In this document: in pieces, positions 1 through 6,953 of the stretch
Numbering within the stretch: the stretch's first letter is position 1
How the letters are laid out: each line of letters opens with the position of its first letter
Assembly (NCBI GenBank): GCA_036403035.1
Contig: DASWRT010000431.1
Span: 1-9,128 of the forward strand
Length of the DNA stretch: 9,128 nt
Direction of reading: 5' to 3'
From: DASWRT01 sp036403035
GTDB taxonomy: Bacteria > Pseudomonadota > Alphaproteobacteria > ATCC43930 > CGMCC-115725
The notes under the pieces: model-generated
What the model saw: only the letters and a program-made list of their open reading frames with translations
What the model was told of the DNA's origin: nothing
Database searches by the model: none
Made by a program: the position numbers and the translations under genes

Positions 1-633
1 GTGCTCGAAGTGCTGCGCGACTTCGACCACCCGGTCTTCATCGTCACCAAGTCGGCCCTCGTGCAGCGCGACGTCGACATCCTCGCGCCGATGGCGGAGA
101 AGCGCCTCGCCGCGGTCGCGATCTCCGTGACGACGCTCGACCGCCGCCTCGCCCGCCGGATGGAGCCGCGCGCCGCGACGCCGGAGCGCCGGCTGGAGAC
201 GATCCGCGCCTTGACCGGCGCCGACATCCCGGTCACCGTCCTGGCCTCGCCGATGATCCCCGCCCTGAACGACCACGAGCTGGAGGCGATCCTGGAGGAA
301 ACGGCGGCGGCCGGCGCCGTGAGCGCCGGCTACGTCTTCCTGCGCCTGCCGCACGAGCTGAAGGACCTGTTCCGCGAGTGGCTGGAGACGCACGCCCCCG
401 GCCGCGCCCGGCACGTCCTCTCGCTGGTCGCGCAGGCGCACGGCGGCAAGGCATACGATTCCGAGTGGGGCCACCGGCTGCGCGGCGCCGGCCCGTACGC
501 CGAGGCGCTCCGCCTGCGATTCGAACTCGCCTGCAAGCGCCTCGGCCTCAACCGCCACGGCCGCATGCGCGGGCTCGACACGAGCCGGTTCAAGCCGCCG
601 CCGAAGCCGGGGGATCAGCTCGGGCTGTTCTGA
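1..633 (+). CDS. PA0069-family radical SAM protein, 3' part
   Basis: This is the C-terminal portion of a radical SAM protein of the PA0069 / spore photoproduct lyase-like family; the exact reaction of the family is not known to me. The frame is open from base 1, so the GTG at base 1 is probably an internal valine. The CxxxCxxC motif that would hold the [4Fe-4S] cluster should lie upstream, outside the window. Visible family-like segments are FIVTKSALVQRDVDIL (about residues 13-28), VAISVTTLDRRLARRMEP (39-56) and ERRLETIRALTGADIPVTV, which look like the later strands of the TIM barrel. A basic C-terminal tail ends in a Pro/Lys-rich stretch. It is followed by a strong hairpin and then rnhB on the same strand. 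The family call rests on recognised segments; the missing N-terminus prevents a check of cluster residues. Confidence 0.85.
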   Translation: MLEVLRDFDHPVFIVTKSALVQRDVDILAPMAEKRLAAVAISVTTLDRRLARRMEPRAATPERRLETIRALTGADIPVTVLASPMIPALNDHELEAILEETAAAGAVSAGYVFLRLPHELKDLFREWLETHAPGRARHVLSLVAQAHGGKAYDSEWGHRLRGAGPYAEALRLRFELACKRLGLNRHGRMRGLDTSRFKPPPKPGDQLGLF

Positions 634-638
634 CCCGC

Positions 639-673
639 CCCGCCGGCCTCGGCTGGCGAACGGGGCCGGCGGG
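639..673 (+). terminator. GC-rich hairpin after the radical SAM gene
   Basis: A perfect 10-bp inverted repeat starts six bases after the stop codon: CCCGCCGGCC at 639-648 and its complement at 664-673. A G-U and a C-G pair can extend it inward, leaving a loop of about 11 bases. No T-run follows, so this is not a canonical intrinsic terminator. It may stabilise the mRNA end or act with Rho. The position directly after a stop and 95 bases before rnhB supports a 3'-end role. Confidence 0.5.
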
Positions 674-767
674 ACGACGCGGCGCTCGCCCGGCCGGCCG
701 TCACGCCATATAGTGCCGCCGCACGGCCCGACCGCTCCGCACGCACCTACCCGGTTCCGATCCGACC

Positions 768-1397
768 ATGCCCGACCTCACCCTTGAGCGCTCCCTCGGC
801 GGCATCGTCTGCGGCGTCGACGAGGTCGGGCGCGGACCGCTCGCCGGGCCGGTGCTTGCGGCGGCCGTGGTGCTCGACCCCTCGTGCCTGCCGCCGGAGA
901 TGCTCGACGGGCTCGACGATTCGAAGGCGTTGAGCGCGGCGCGGCGCGAGCATTGGTGCGCGGCGCTGCGCGCCTGCGGCGACGCCGCCGCGATCGGCAT
1001 CGGCGCCGCCAGCGTCCGCGAAATCGACGGGATCAACATCCTCCGCGCGACGATGCTCGCGATGCGCCGCGCCGTGCTGGCGCTGCCGGTGCGGCCCGAT
1101 GCGGCGCTGGTCGACGGCGACAGGGCGCCGCCGGACTTCCCCTGTCCGGTGCATACCGTGGTCGGCGGCGACGGACGCTGCCTGTCGATCGCCGCCGCCT
1201 CGATCGTCGCCAAGGTGACGCGCGACCGCGTCATGGCGGAACTCGGCCGCCGCTACGCCGGATACGGGTGGGAGCGCAACGCCGGCTACGGCACCGCCGA
1301 GCATCGCGAGGCGATCCGCCGTCTCGGCGTCACGCCGCACCATCGCCGCTCGTTCGCCCCGGTGAGGCAAAACGGTCACACTGGGATTTTAGCGTAA
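768..1397 (+). CDS. rnhB: Ribonuclease HII
   Basis: RNase HII cuts the RNA strand of RNA/DNA hybrids and removes single ribonucleotides misincorporated in DNA, in the cytoplasm. The 209-residue length is normal for the family. The signature GVDEVGRGPLAGPV covers residues 16-29 and carries the first two acidic metal ligands, D18 and E19. LVDGD (D116) and GGDGR (D135) are at the spacing expected for the other two acidic residues; that assignment is by spacing only. DDSKAL (50-55), ASIVAKVTRDR (144-154) and the C-terminal YGWERNAGYGT segment are also typical. ATG 768 is chosen because the signature then begins about 16 residues in; no strong Shine-Dalgarno is visible. The gene lies between the radical SAM gene and ccrM on the same strand and ends in TAA. 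The last ten residues look like an unconserved extension. Confidence 0.97.
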   Translation: MPDLTLERSLGGIVCGVDEVGRGPLAGPVLAAAVVLDPSCLPPEMLDGLDDSKALSAARREHWCAALRACGDAAAIGIGAASVREIDGINILRATMLAMRRAVLALPVRPDAALVDGDRAPPDFPCPVHTVVGGDGRCLSIAAASIVAKVTRDRVMAELGRRYAGYGWERNAGYGTAEHREAIRRLGVTPHHRRSFAPVRQNGHTGILA

Positions 1398-1403
1398 CAG
1401 CCC

Positions 1404-1432
1404 GAGTCGCGCTTCGATTGACGGCTTGACTC
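1404..1432 (+). promoter_or_regulatory. Pair of GANTC sites upstream of ccrM
   Basis: GAGTC at 1404-1408 and GACTC at 1428-1432 lie 24 bases apart in the 71-base gap between rnhB and ccrM. GANTC is the sequence that CcrM itself methylates. In Caulobacter, ccrM is known to have GANTC sites in its promoter/leader that tie its transcription to methylation state, so methylation feedback is a reasonable inference here. A TTGACT hexamer at 1426-1431 overlaps the second site and could be a -35 element, and another TTGAC lies at 1418-1422. I see no convincing -10 at normal spacing and no clear CtrA box. Confidence 0.55.
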
Positions 1433-1468
1433 TGCTCGCGCACCATTGTGCGCATGAGTAGAATGTTG

Positions 1469-2542
1469 ATGGCCGAAATTAGCCAAATAATTCAAGGCGA
1501 TTGCGTCGCCGCAATGTCGGCGCTGCCGCCGGAGTCGGTGGATCTCGTGTTCGCCGATCCGCCCTACAACCTGCAACTGGCAGGCGAGTTGCGCCGGCCG
1601 AACAACAGCCGCGTCGACGGCGTCGACAACGATTGGGACAAGTTCAGCGATTTCGCCGAGTACGACCGGTTCAGCCGCGAGTGGCTCACCGCCGCGCACC
1701 GCATCCTGAAGCCGGACGCGACGCTGTGGGTGATCGGCAGCTATCACAACATCTACCGTCTCGGCGCGTTGCTGCAGGATCTCGGCTTCTGGATCCTCAA
1801 CGACATCGTCTGGCGCAAGACCAATCCGATGCCGAACTTCCGCGGCCGGCGCTTCACCAACGCCCACGAGACGCTGCTCTGGTGCTCGACGTCGAAGGAC
1901 GCGCGCTACACCTTCAACTACGAAGCGATGAAGGCGCTCAACGACGACCTGCAGATGCGCAGCGACTGGCTGTTTCCGCTCTGCAGCGGACCGGAGCGGC
2001 TGAAGCGCGACGGCCGCAAGGCGCACCCGACGCAGAAGCCCGAGGCGCTGCTGCACCGCGTGCTGCTGGCGTCGAGCAAGCCGGGCGACCTCGTGGTCGA
2101 CCCGTTCTTCGGCTCCGGCACCACCGGGGCGGTCGCGAAGCGGCTGCGCCGCCGCTTCATCGGCATCGAGCGCGACCCGGACTACGTCGAGGTCGCGCGC
2201 GACCGGATCGAGGCGGTCGAGCCGCTCGATCCGAATCTCGTCGCCGTCGTACCCTCGAAGCGGGACGAGCCGCGGGTGCCGTTCGGCACGCTTGTCGAAC
2301 GAGGGCTTGTCGCGCCGGGCGAAATCCTGTTCGATGAAAAGCGCCGCTGGACGGCGCGGGTCCGCGCCGACGGCACGGTCGTCTCTGCCGACGCGCGGGG
2401 GTCGATACACCAGATCGGTGCGCAGGTTCAGAATGCGCCGGCCTGCAACGGCTGGGCGTTCTGGCACGTCGAGCGCAACGGCCGGCCGGTGCCGATCGAC
2501 ATCCTCCGTCAGAAGGTGCGCGCCGAGCTGTTCCAGCGCTGA
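1469..2542 (+). CDS. ccrM: CcrM-type GANTC adenine-N6 DNA methyltransferase
   Basis: CcrM methylates adenine in GANTC using S-adenosylmethionine and is a cell-cycle regulator in alphaproteobacteria, usually without a partner nuclease. From this start the protein has 357 residues, close to Caulobacter CcrM (358). The catalytic motif DPPYNLQL (30-37) precedes the SAM-binding motif DPFFGSGTTG (211-220), the beta-class order. The stretch from WVIGSYHNI through NDIVWRKTNPMPNF and HPTQKPEALL is near-diagnostic for CcrM. Residues from about 269 on, including PRVPFGTLVERGL, SIHQIGA and ACNGW, form the RAMA-type C-terminal domain needed for GANTC recognition in CcrM. The start is uncertain: GTG 1448, ATG 1454 and ATG 1463 are in frame upstream. 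ATG 1469 gives the N-terminal length of Caulobacter CcrM, but no clear Shine-Dalgarno precedes any of them. Two GANTC sites lie just upstream. No restriction enzyme gene is adjacent. Confidence 0.97.
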   Translation: MAEISQIIQGDCVAAMSALPPESVDLVFADPPYNLQLAGELRRPNNSRVDGVDNDWDKFSDFAEYDRFSREWLTAAHRILKPDATLWVIGSYHNIYRLGALLQDLGFWILNDIVWRKTNPMPNFRGRRFTNAHETLLWCSTSKDARYTFNYEAMKALNDDLQMRSDWLFPLCSGPERLKRDGRKAHPTQKPEALLHRVLLASSKPGDLVVDPFFGSGTTGAVAKRLRRRFIGIERDPDYVEVARDRIEAVEPLDPNLVAVVPSKRDEPRVPFGTLVERGLVAPGEILFDEKRRWTARVRADGTVVSADARGSIHQIGAQVQNAPACNGWAFWHVERNGRPVPIDILRQKVRAELFQR

Positions 2543-2587
2543 CCAGGAGCGTCCGCGGCAGGCGGGCGCCAGGACGGAGGAACCCAC

Positions 2588-3223
2588 GTGGCTGACGATT
2601 TCACGCTTTACGGCTTCGGGCTGTCCGGCCCGACCTACAAGGTCGCGCTGATGCTGACGCTGTCCGGCCGGCGATACGCCTACCGGCACGTCAATCTGAT
2701 GGAAGGCGCGCAGCGCAAGCCAGAGTACCTCGCGGTGAACCGGTTCGGCGTCGTGCCGGCGCTGAAGCACGGCGACATGGCGCTGTCGCAGTCCGGCGCG
2801 ATCCTGGAATATCTGGCGGACACGCTCGGCACGTTCCGTGGCGACGACGAGACGGCGCGGGTCCGCAGCCGCGAGTGGCTGTTCTACGACGCCGACGTGC
2901 TGTCGCCCGGCATGTATCGCTGCCGCGCGATCCGCCGCGGCCTCATGAAGGCCGAACCGCCGGTCGAGGAGTTTTTCCGCGGCGCCGGCGGCCGGGCGCT
3001 GAAGCTGCTCGACCGCTCGCTCGCCGACGCCCCCTTCCTCACCGGCAAGAGCCCGACGATCGCCGACATCGCCTGCCACGGCTCGGTCTGGTTCGCCGGC
3101 GAGGGCGCCCACGATCTGGAGCCGTTCCCGAACGTGAAGGCGTGGATGGACCGGATCGCCGCGCTGCCGCACTACAAGGCGCCCTACGACCTGCTGCCGA
3201 CGCAGGACACCGCTGCCGCCTGA
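2588..3223 (+). CDS. Glutathione S-transferase family protein
   Basis: This 211-residue protein has the GST fold. A thioredoxin-like N-terminal domain covers about residues 5-80 and an all-helical C-terminal domain about 90-200. LYGFGLSGPTYKVAL places Ser13 where the active-site Ser/Cys of many bacterial GSTs sits. GVVPAL carries the conserved cis-Pro57, and SQSGAILEYLA (67-77) is the glutathione gamma-glutamyl binding loop. TIADIAC near residue 158 is the helical N-capping motif. The GTG start is supported by GGAGG at 2576-2580, seven bases upstream. It begins 45 bases after ccrM on the same strand, so read-through from ccrM is possible, although no functional link to methylation is evident. 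A hairpin repeat follows the stop. The substrate is unknown; conjugation or a non-catalytic redox role both fit. Confidence 0.9.
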   Translation: MADDFTLYGFGLSGPTYKVALMLTLSGRRYAYRHVNLMEGAQRKPEYLAVNRFGVVPALKHGDMALSQSGAILEYLADTLGTFRGDDETARVRSREWLFYDADVLSPGMYRCRAIRRGLMKAEPPVEEFFRGAGGRALKLLDRSLADAPFLTGKSPTIADIACHGSVWFAGEGAHDLEPFPNVKAWMDRIAALPHYKAPYDLLPTQDTAAA

Positions 3224-3239
3224 CGGCTCTCCGACTCTC

Positions 3240-3262
3240 CCCTCTCCCTTCGCGGGAGAGGG
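3240..3262. repeat. CCCTCTCCC hairpin repeat, copy 1 (convergent terminator position)
   Basis: CCCTCTCCC (3240-3248) and its perfect complement (3254-3262) form a 9-bp stem with a five-base loop. Outer GGCTC (3225-3229) can pair with GAGCC (3266-3270). The element sits between the convergent GST gene and the minus-strand lipoprotein gene, where it could end transcription in both directions. It shares its arms with copies at 8004-8041 and 8088-8126 and, less closely, 6428-6464. It lacks the GGGGTGAGGG tail that those copies carry. Confidence 0.65.
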
Positions 3263-3286
3263 AGGGAGCCGACGGGGTCGACGGTG

Positions 3287-3937
3287 TCAGTCCGCCGTCG
3301 CGGCCGTTGCGACGCCGGGCCGCGCCGGATAGCGGTCGAGGAGCGAGCCGGCGGCGCGCTCGACCGCGTCGACCAGCCCGGCTCCGCTGACGCCGCCGCC
3401 CGGCGCGGGACGGCCGAGCCGGCCGGTCGCATGGCCGCGCCACACCTCGCGGCCGGTCCGCGCATCGACCATCTGAACCGCGAGCGTACCCTCGGTCACC
3501 GGGACGCGAAGCAGCTCGAACTGCCACGGCGCGACCGGGTCCGGGCCGGCGCCGAACCAGGGATCGCCCGGCGGAGCGAATACTCGGTCGGCCTGCTGGA
3601 CCGCCACGGTCCGCGCCGTGCCGAGGCTGTAGGCGACGATCAGGTCGGCCGTGCCGGGCGCCGCCGCCCCGACCAGCCCCTTCCGCGCGAGCGTGCCCTC
3701 GATCGCGCGCCGGATGCCGGCATCGACCGCGTCGGCCGGCGTGTCGCCGAGCCCGCCGGGCCGTGCGACGACGGCGCCGCCGGGCATGAACGCATAGCTA
3801 CGATAGGCGCCGAGATCGGCGGCGCTCTGCACGCTCGCGATCGGAGGGACGGCGCCCCCGCCGGGCGATACCGCGGCGCAGGCGGCAAGCATCGCTGAGA
3901 GCGCACAGGATTGCAGCAGTGTGACGGCCGTTCGCAT
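3287..3937 (-). CDS. DUF4136-type outer-membrane/periplasmic lipoprotein
   Basis: This 216-residue exported protein begins with a signal peptide (MRTAVTLLQSCALSAMLAAC). The lipobox LAAC places the acylated cysteine at residue 20. The body resembles the DUF4136 family: AADLGAYRSYAFMPGG near residues 39-54 matches the family's opening strand, and DAVDAGIRRAIEGTLARKGLV is the helix that follows. TADLIVAYSLG and the closing VTEGTLAVQMVDARTGREVWRGHATG (about 147-172) match the usual later blocks. The function of the family is unknown. ATG 3937 is preceded by a GAGGAA Shine-Dalgarno at 3944-3949. It lies downstream of the GMC operon on the same strand, separated by 119 bases and a hairpin, so it may have its own promoter. 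Confidence 0.8.
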   Translation of the reverse strand: MRTAVTLLQSCALSAMLAACAAVSPGGGAVPPIASVQSAADLGAYRSYAFMPGGAVVARPGGLGDTPADAVDAGIRRAIEGTLARKGLVGAAAPGTADLIVAYSLGTARTVAVQQADRVFAPPGDPWFGAGPDPVAPWQFELLRVPVTEGTLAVQMVDARTGREVWRGHATGRLGRPAPGGGVSGAGLVDAVERAAGSLLDRYPARPGVATAATAD

Positions 3938-4002
3938 CGCGCGTTCCTCGACCTTGGGCAGCCGTTCCGGCCGCCTGCGGTGATGAACGCTCCAGGCGTG
4001 CG

Positions 4003-4024
4003 AAATGCGGCATACCCCGCATTT
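4003..4024. other. Hairpin between the Tat-signal gene and the lipoprotein gene
   Basis: AAATGCGG at 4003-4010 and its perfect complement at 4017-4024 enclose a six-base loop. It lies 33 bases past the stop of the minus-strand small Tat-signal gene and 66 bases before the lipoprotein start. On the minus strand, no T-run follows the hairpin; on the plus strand only four T occur. It could be an inefficient terminator or a processing or regulatory site separating the two minus-strand genes. Confidence 0.45.
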
Positions 4025-4056
4025 TCATGTCGTCGCCTACCGCGATTGGCTCTGAG

Positions 4057-4449
4057 CTAAGCCCAGAGGGCGCAGAGGCGGGCTTCGGTGCGCGAGAGGA
4101 TCCAGCCCTCGACCCTGGCGGTCCGGCCGTGCCGGAAATCCTCGCGGACGCGCGCCGCGATCGTCTCGCGAAGCCGCCGCGTGTCCACCGGAAGCGGCGC
4201 GCGCGGATCTCCGCCGCCGAGGTCGGCGAGGATGAGGCGCGCCAGCGTCGCATCGTCGCCGCTCTCGTCCGGATAGCCGGCGAGATAGGCGCGGCCGATG
4301 AGCCGTGCGCTGTCCGGCGCCGGGACGAGGGCGCGGAGCCGGCCGGCGACAGCCGCGCCAGCGCTAGTGGCCGGCGGGACGGCGGCACCGGCGCGCCCCG
4401 CTGCGAGCGCCATAGGAAGGGCAAGGACGAACCGTCGCGTCGGGGACAT
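4057..4449 (-). CDS. Small protein with Tat-like signal, probable partner of the GMC oxidoreductase
   Basis: The 130-residue product opens with MSPTRRFVLALPMALAAGRA, a twin-arginine pair followed by a hydrophobic stretch and an alanine-rich cleavage region around residues 20-25. The RR motif is imperfect, with V where the consensus has F. The mature part is about 105 residues, with LARLILADLGGGDPRAPL in the middle and VEGWILSRTEARLCALWA at the end. I do not recognise a named domain. Small Tat-signal subunits encoded next to GMC dehydrogenases, such as the gamma chain of gluconate 2-dehydrogenase and the small subunit of FAD-sorbitol dehydrogenase, are the closest analogy, and the context fits. 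Its start is 14 bases after the GMC stop, with GAGGGAG at 4456-4462 as Shine-Dalgarno. The role is an inference from operon structure. Confidence 0.75.
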   Translation of the reverse strand: MSPTRRFVLALPMALAAGRAGAAVPPATSAGAAVAGRLRALVPAPDSARLIGRAYLAGYPDESGDDATLARLILADLGGGDPRAPLPVDTRRLRETIAARVREDFRHGRTARVEGWILSRTEARLCALWA

Positions 4450-4463
4450 CTTGGTCTCCCTCG

Positions 4464-6047
4464 TCAGACGAGCTTGGGTTTCAGGTGGTCGGCGAGACGC
4501 AGGGCGAGCGCGACGATCGTCATCGTCGGGTTGTCGATGCCGTAGCTCGGAAACACCGAACTGCCCGCGACATAAAGGTTGGCCATGCTGTGGATCCGGC
4601 AGTTCTCGTCGACCACGCCGTACGCCGGGTCGCGGTGCATGCGGGTCGCCCCCATGTGGTGGCTGCCGTTGCCGACCGCCGCCATCGGCTCGCTCCCCGT
4701 CTCGCGCGAGTTGACCCGCACGCGCCCGAGCCCCGCCCGTCCGAGGTCTTCCGCCAGCAGCTCGTGGGCGCGCACCATATGGCGCTCGAAATCAGCCGGC
4801 AGGCGCCAGTCGAGCCGCACGCGCCGCATCCCGAGCGCGTCGCGCTCGTCGCCGAGCGTCACGCGGCTGTCGGGGTCCGGCGGCGCCCCGCAGACATAGA
4901 CCGTGGAATAGAAGGCGGGCGAGCTGCCGGTGACCCGGCGATAGACGCTCTCGGCCTCCCATTCGACCCCGCGCATGATCTGGGCGACGTGAAAGCCGAG
5001 ATGTTCCGGGATTTTGAGAGAGCGGAAGCTGTAATACAGCGTCGCGAGCGACTTCTTCGCGAACTCCTTGTTCGGCGGCGCCCCCGGCTCGAAGCCGATG
5101 CCGAAGGGCGGCAGTCCCTCGCGGCGGCGCGTCTCCGGATCGGCGTGGAGGAAGCCCTGTACGCTGCTCCCGCGGATCCGGCGCTTGTCGTAGAACGGCA
5201 GCGATGCGCCCGCGGCGCGCTCCTCGAAGACGACCGAAGCCGCGCCGCTGACTTCGGCATGGTCCATGAAGAACCGGCCGACGAGGTCGCGCGCGTTCCC
5301 CACGCCGCCCGCCTGGACGCGGTCGCTGCTGAGGAGGAGCCGGGCATTCTCGATCCCGCCGAGCGCCAGCACGTAATATTTCGCATGGACGCGGAACGAC
5401 GCCGGGCTGTCGAGGCACGCGACGCGGAACGCCGCCGCCTCGGCCGCGTTCGCGGCCGTCTCGATGTCGACGACGTTGGCGTGCAGGTAGACGGTGACGG
5501 CGTCGGCCCGTTCGAGGTCCGCGCGGTAGACCTGGCCGAAGCGGGTCGGCGGACTGTACTGGAAGATGCTGGTGCGCAGCCGCGCGTCGGCCCCCAGGGG
5601 GAGCGGCCCGGCATCGTCCTCGATCCAGTCCTTTGGTTCCCAGGCATAGGGGCCGAGCTGGCAGATCTCCTGCGCCTGCCGGTAGTAGGGCTCCAGCGTG
5701 TCGCGCCCGAAGGGCCAGCCGCTGCCCGGCGCGCCGCCGTCCGGCCCCGGCTCGAAATCGATCGGATCGAAGGGCCGGCAGCCGCCGGACCAGTGGCCGG
5801 TCGTCCCGCCGAAATACCGCAGACGGTCGACGTCGAGGGGATTGAAGGACCGCCCGACGATGTCGCCGGCATAGAGGCGCTGCGTGTCCTCGTCGAAGTC
5901 CAGGCCGCCGCTTTCCAGCACGGCGACCTTGTGCCCGCTCCGCGCGAACGCCCGCGCGAGCGTGATCCCCGCCGCGCCGGCCCCCGCAATGCAAACGCTC
6001 GCCTCGATCGTGGTCCCCGCCGGAAGAGTGCGCGCGTCGACGAACAT
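4464..6047 (-). CDS. GMC-family FAD-dependent oxidoreductase
   Basis: GMC enzymes oxidise alcohols or sugars and reduce FAD; this substrate cannot be read from the sequence. The 527-residue protein has the FAD-binding GAGAAG at 22-27 and VAVLESGG at 41-48. FGGTTGHWSGG (79-89) puts His85 where sugar oxidases of the family carry a THW motif that can bind FAD covalently. HHMGATRM (from 463) supplies the likely catalytic His463, and IDNPTMTIVAL supplies the partner Asn506. WPFGRDTLEPYY and RIHSMANLYVAGSSVFPSYG are typical. An upstream in-frame ATG at 6197 would add 50 unconserved residues. ATG 6047 is chosen because GGAGG (6056-6060) lies eight bases before it and the FAD motif then begins at residue 22. 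No signal peptide is visible, while the next gene encodes a Tat-like one, suggesting joint export. Confidence 0.93.
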   Translation of the reverse strand: MFVDARTLPAGTTIEASVCIAGAGAAGITLARAFARSGHKVAVLESGGLDFDEDTQRLYAGDIVGRSFNPLDVDRLRYFGGTTGHWSGGCRPFDPIDFEPGPDGGAPGSGWPFGRDTLEPYYRQAQEICQLGPYAWEPKDWIEDDAGPLPLGADARLRTSIFQYSPPTRFGQVYRADLERADAVTVYLHANVVDIETAANAAEAAAFRVACLDSPASFRVHAKYYVLALGGIENARLLLSSDRVQAGGVGNARDLVGRFFMDHAEVSGAASVVFEERAAGASLPFYDKRRIRGSSVQGFLHADPETRRREGLPPFGIGFEPGAPPNKEFAKKSLATLYYSFRSLKIPEHLGFHVAQIMRGVEWEAESVYRRVTGSSPAFYSTVYVCGAPPDPDSRVTLGDERDALGMRRVRLDWRLPADFERHMVRAHELLAEDLGRAGLGRVRVNSRETGSEPMAAVGNGSHHMGATRMHRDPAYGVVDENCRIHSMANLYVAGSSVFPSYGIDNPTMTIVALALRLADHLKPKLV

Positions 6048-6427
6048 GCGAACGACCTCCACTCCCTGCCCTACGACGGATCCGCCGATTCCGTCCCCGT
6101 CAATCGAAAGGACTCCACGCCAGGCATCAAGGGATGAACACCTTCCGGGCAATACTGCTTCGGACAAGAACGCAAAATATTTTATGTTCACAAACAAAAA
6201 AATGTTATTGCACCCCCAATTACTTATTTTTCAACAACGGTTTCCGCGGCCGGAGCGCAGGACCGCCTATCCCGGTACGGCCTAAATCTTGGGCATAGCC
6301 GCCCACGACCCCGATACGCCTTTCGGCGGATCAGCGTGGATTGCGCTTGCGTCCGGAAATTGCTTTACGCGGCCCCGCTCCGGCGCTCCCCTGCAAGGAG
6401 AGAGGCGGAAAAGCCTATCGCTTTCAA
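6048..6427. other. Gene-free stretch with an AT-rich block upstream of the GMC operon
   Basis: No convincing gene is seen here. Bases about 6165-6235 are strikingly AT-rich in a GC-rich window and hold an AAAATATTTT palindrome at 6174-6183. On the minus strand a possible promoter for the GMC gene is TTGAAA (6229-6234) with TGCAAT (6207-6212) at 16-bp spacing. This would give a leader of about 150 bases. Both hexamers are imperfect, so the promoter is tentative. The remainder to 6427 is ordinary GC-rich sequence. Confidence 0.4.
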
Positions 6428-6483
6428 TTCCCTCCCCCCTTGCGGGGGAGGGTCGGGGTGGGGGAACCCGGCGCAATGCCGGG
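6428..6483. repeat. GC-rich hairpin repeat, copy 2, with an adjoining CCCGGC hairpin
   Basis: CCCTCCCCC (6430-6438) pairs with GGGGGAGGG (6444-6452), followed by the TCGGGGTG tail found in the copy at 8004-8041. Immediately after it, CCCGGC (6467-6472) and GCCGGG (6478-6483) form a second perfect hairpin with a five-base loop. The first hairpin is a variant of the family with C/G in place of the central T/A pairs. It lies inside a gene-free stretch rather than at an evident gene end. Confidence 0.65.
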
Positions 6484-6770
6484 CTTCTCGTTCCAAGCCT
6501 GGCCGCAATCAGCACCGACAGTCCGTCTCCCGGTCCCACAGAGCGCGCAGCAGGCGCCGGGTCGCGACGGCATTCCGCAACGCCATGCGCAGGAGCACCG
6601 CGACCGCGAGTGCCCTCTACCGGGAGAAATTTTGGGAGTTGTCCATCCCTCAAGAGAGATGGGCAGATCTGACTGTCCGAGGCATCCTCACGATAAATTC
6701 TTTTCGGCAGCGCCCGCTGCGCATGCGGACCGAGCCAACATTTCCGGACCCTGTGGCACGGTCCATCAAA
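6484..6770. other. Gene-free GC-rich spacer
   Basis: Several long open frames cross this stretch on both strands, but they run through the hairpin repeat and have the Arg/Pro-rich composition expected of noncoding high-GC sequence. None has a Shine-Dalgarno, a recognisable domain or a plausible neighbour. I see no RNA gene or clear regulatory site here. Confidence 0.4.
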
Positions 6771-6935
6771 CGGCACCCAATATGTGGCTTAAGCGGTCTC
6801 CAAGTTTTAGGTATTTATCTAGCTATTGAAAGTAAAGGGGACGCGAGCGCTGTTATATCTACACTCTTTAAAACAGACGGTGTACTACCCTTGTATTCGG
6901 ACTGGACGGAATTTCTCAGATATCGCGAGGGATAG
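6771..6935 (+). pseudogene. Possible gene remnant in an AT-rich patch, unrecognised
   Basis: The plus-strand frame ending in TAG at 6933-6935 reads as a protein-like tail, for example VLGIYLAIESKGDASAVIS followed by TDGVLPLYSDWTEFLRYREG. Its residue mix is normal, unlike the Arg-rich upstream part of the same open frame. The patch from about 6780 to 6985 is much more AT-rich than its surroundings. There is no start codon with a ribosome site near it, so if real it is a C-terminal fragment. I do not recognise a family. The opposite strand also reads smoothly (SVDITALASPLLSIAR), so the coding strand, if any, is unsure. Confidence 0.2.
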
Positions 6936-6953
6936 AGCATCTTGCATCAGCGC

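Noticed and set aside
1448..2542. A restriction-modification system around ccrM
   Set aside because: No nuclease or specificity gene is adjacent, and the RAMA domain and motif set mark an orphan CcrM.
1376..3172. A 598-codon open frame on the minus strand opposite ccrM and the GST gene
   Set aside because: It is the antisense shadow of two well-supported genes, has Arg/Ala/Val-rich low-complexity composition, and shows no domain.
4485..6137. A 550-codon open frame on the plus strand opposite the GMC gene
   Set aside because: It is antisense to a clear GMC oxidoreductase with all its motifs and has no recognisable domain or ribosome site.
6048..6197. A 50-residue N-terminal extension of the GMC protein from the ATG at 6197
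   Set aside because: The segment is unlike GMC N-termini, and a strong GGAGG lies eight bases before the ATG at 6047.
6336..6770. The upstream part of the plus-strand frame that ends at 6935
   Set aside because: Its residues come from the repeat and from Arg/Ser-rich noncoding sequence; only the AT-rich tail was kept, at low confidence.
6282..6776. A 164-codon minus-strand frame through the hairpin repeat
   Set aside because: It runs straight through the GC-rich hairpin (read as PPRPSPARGEG), a common artefact of this repeat, and lacks a ribosome site.
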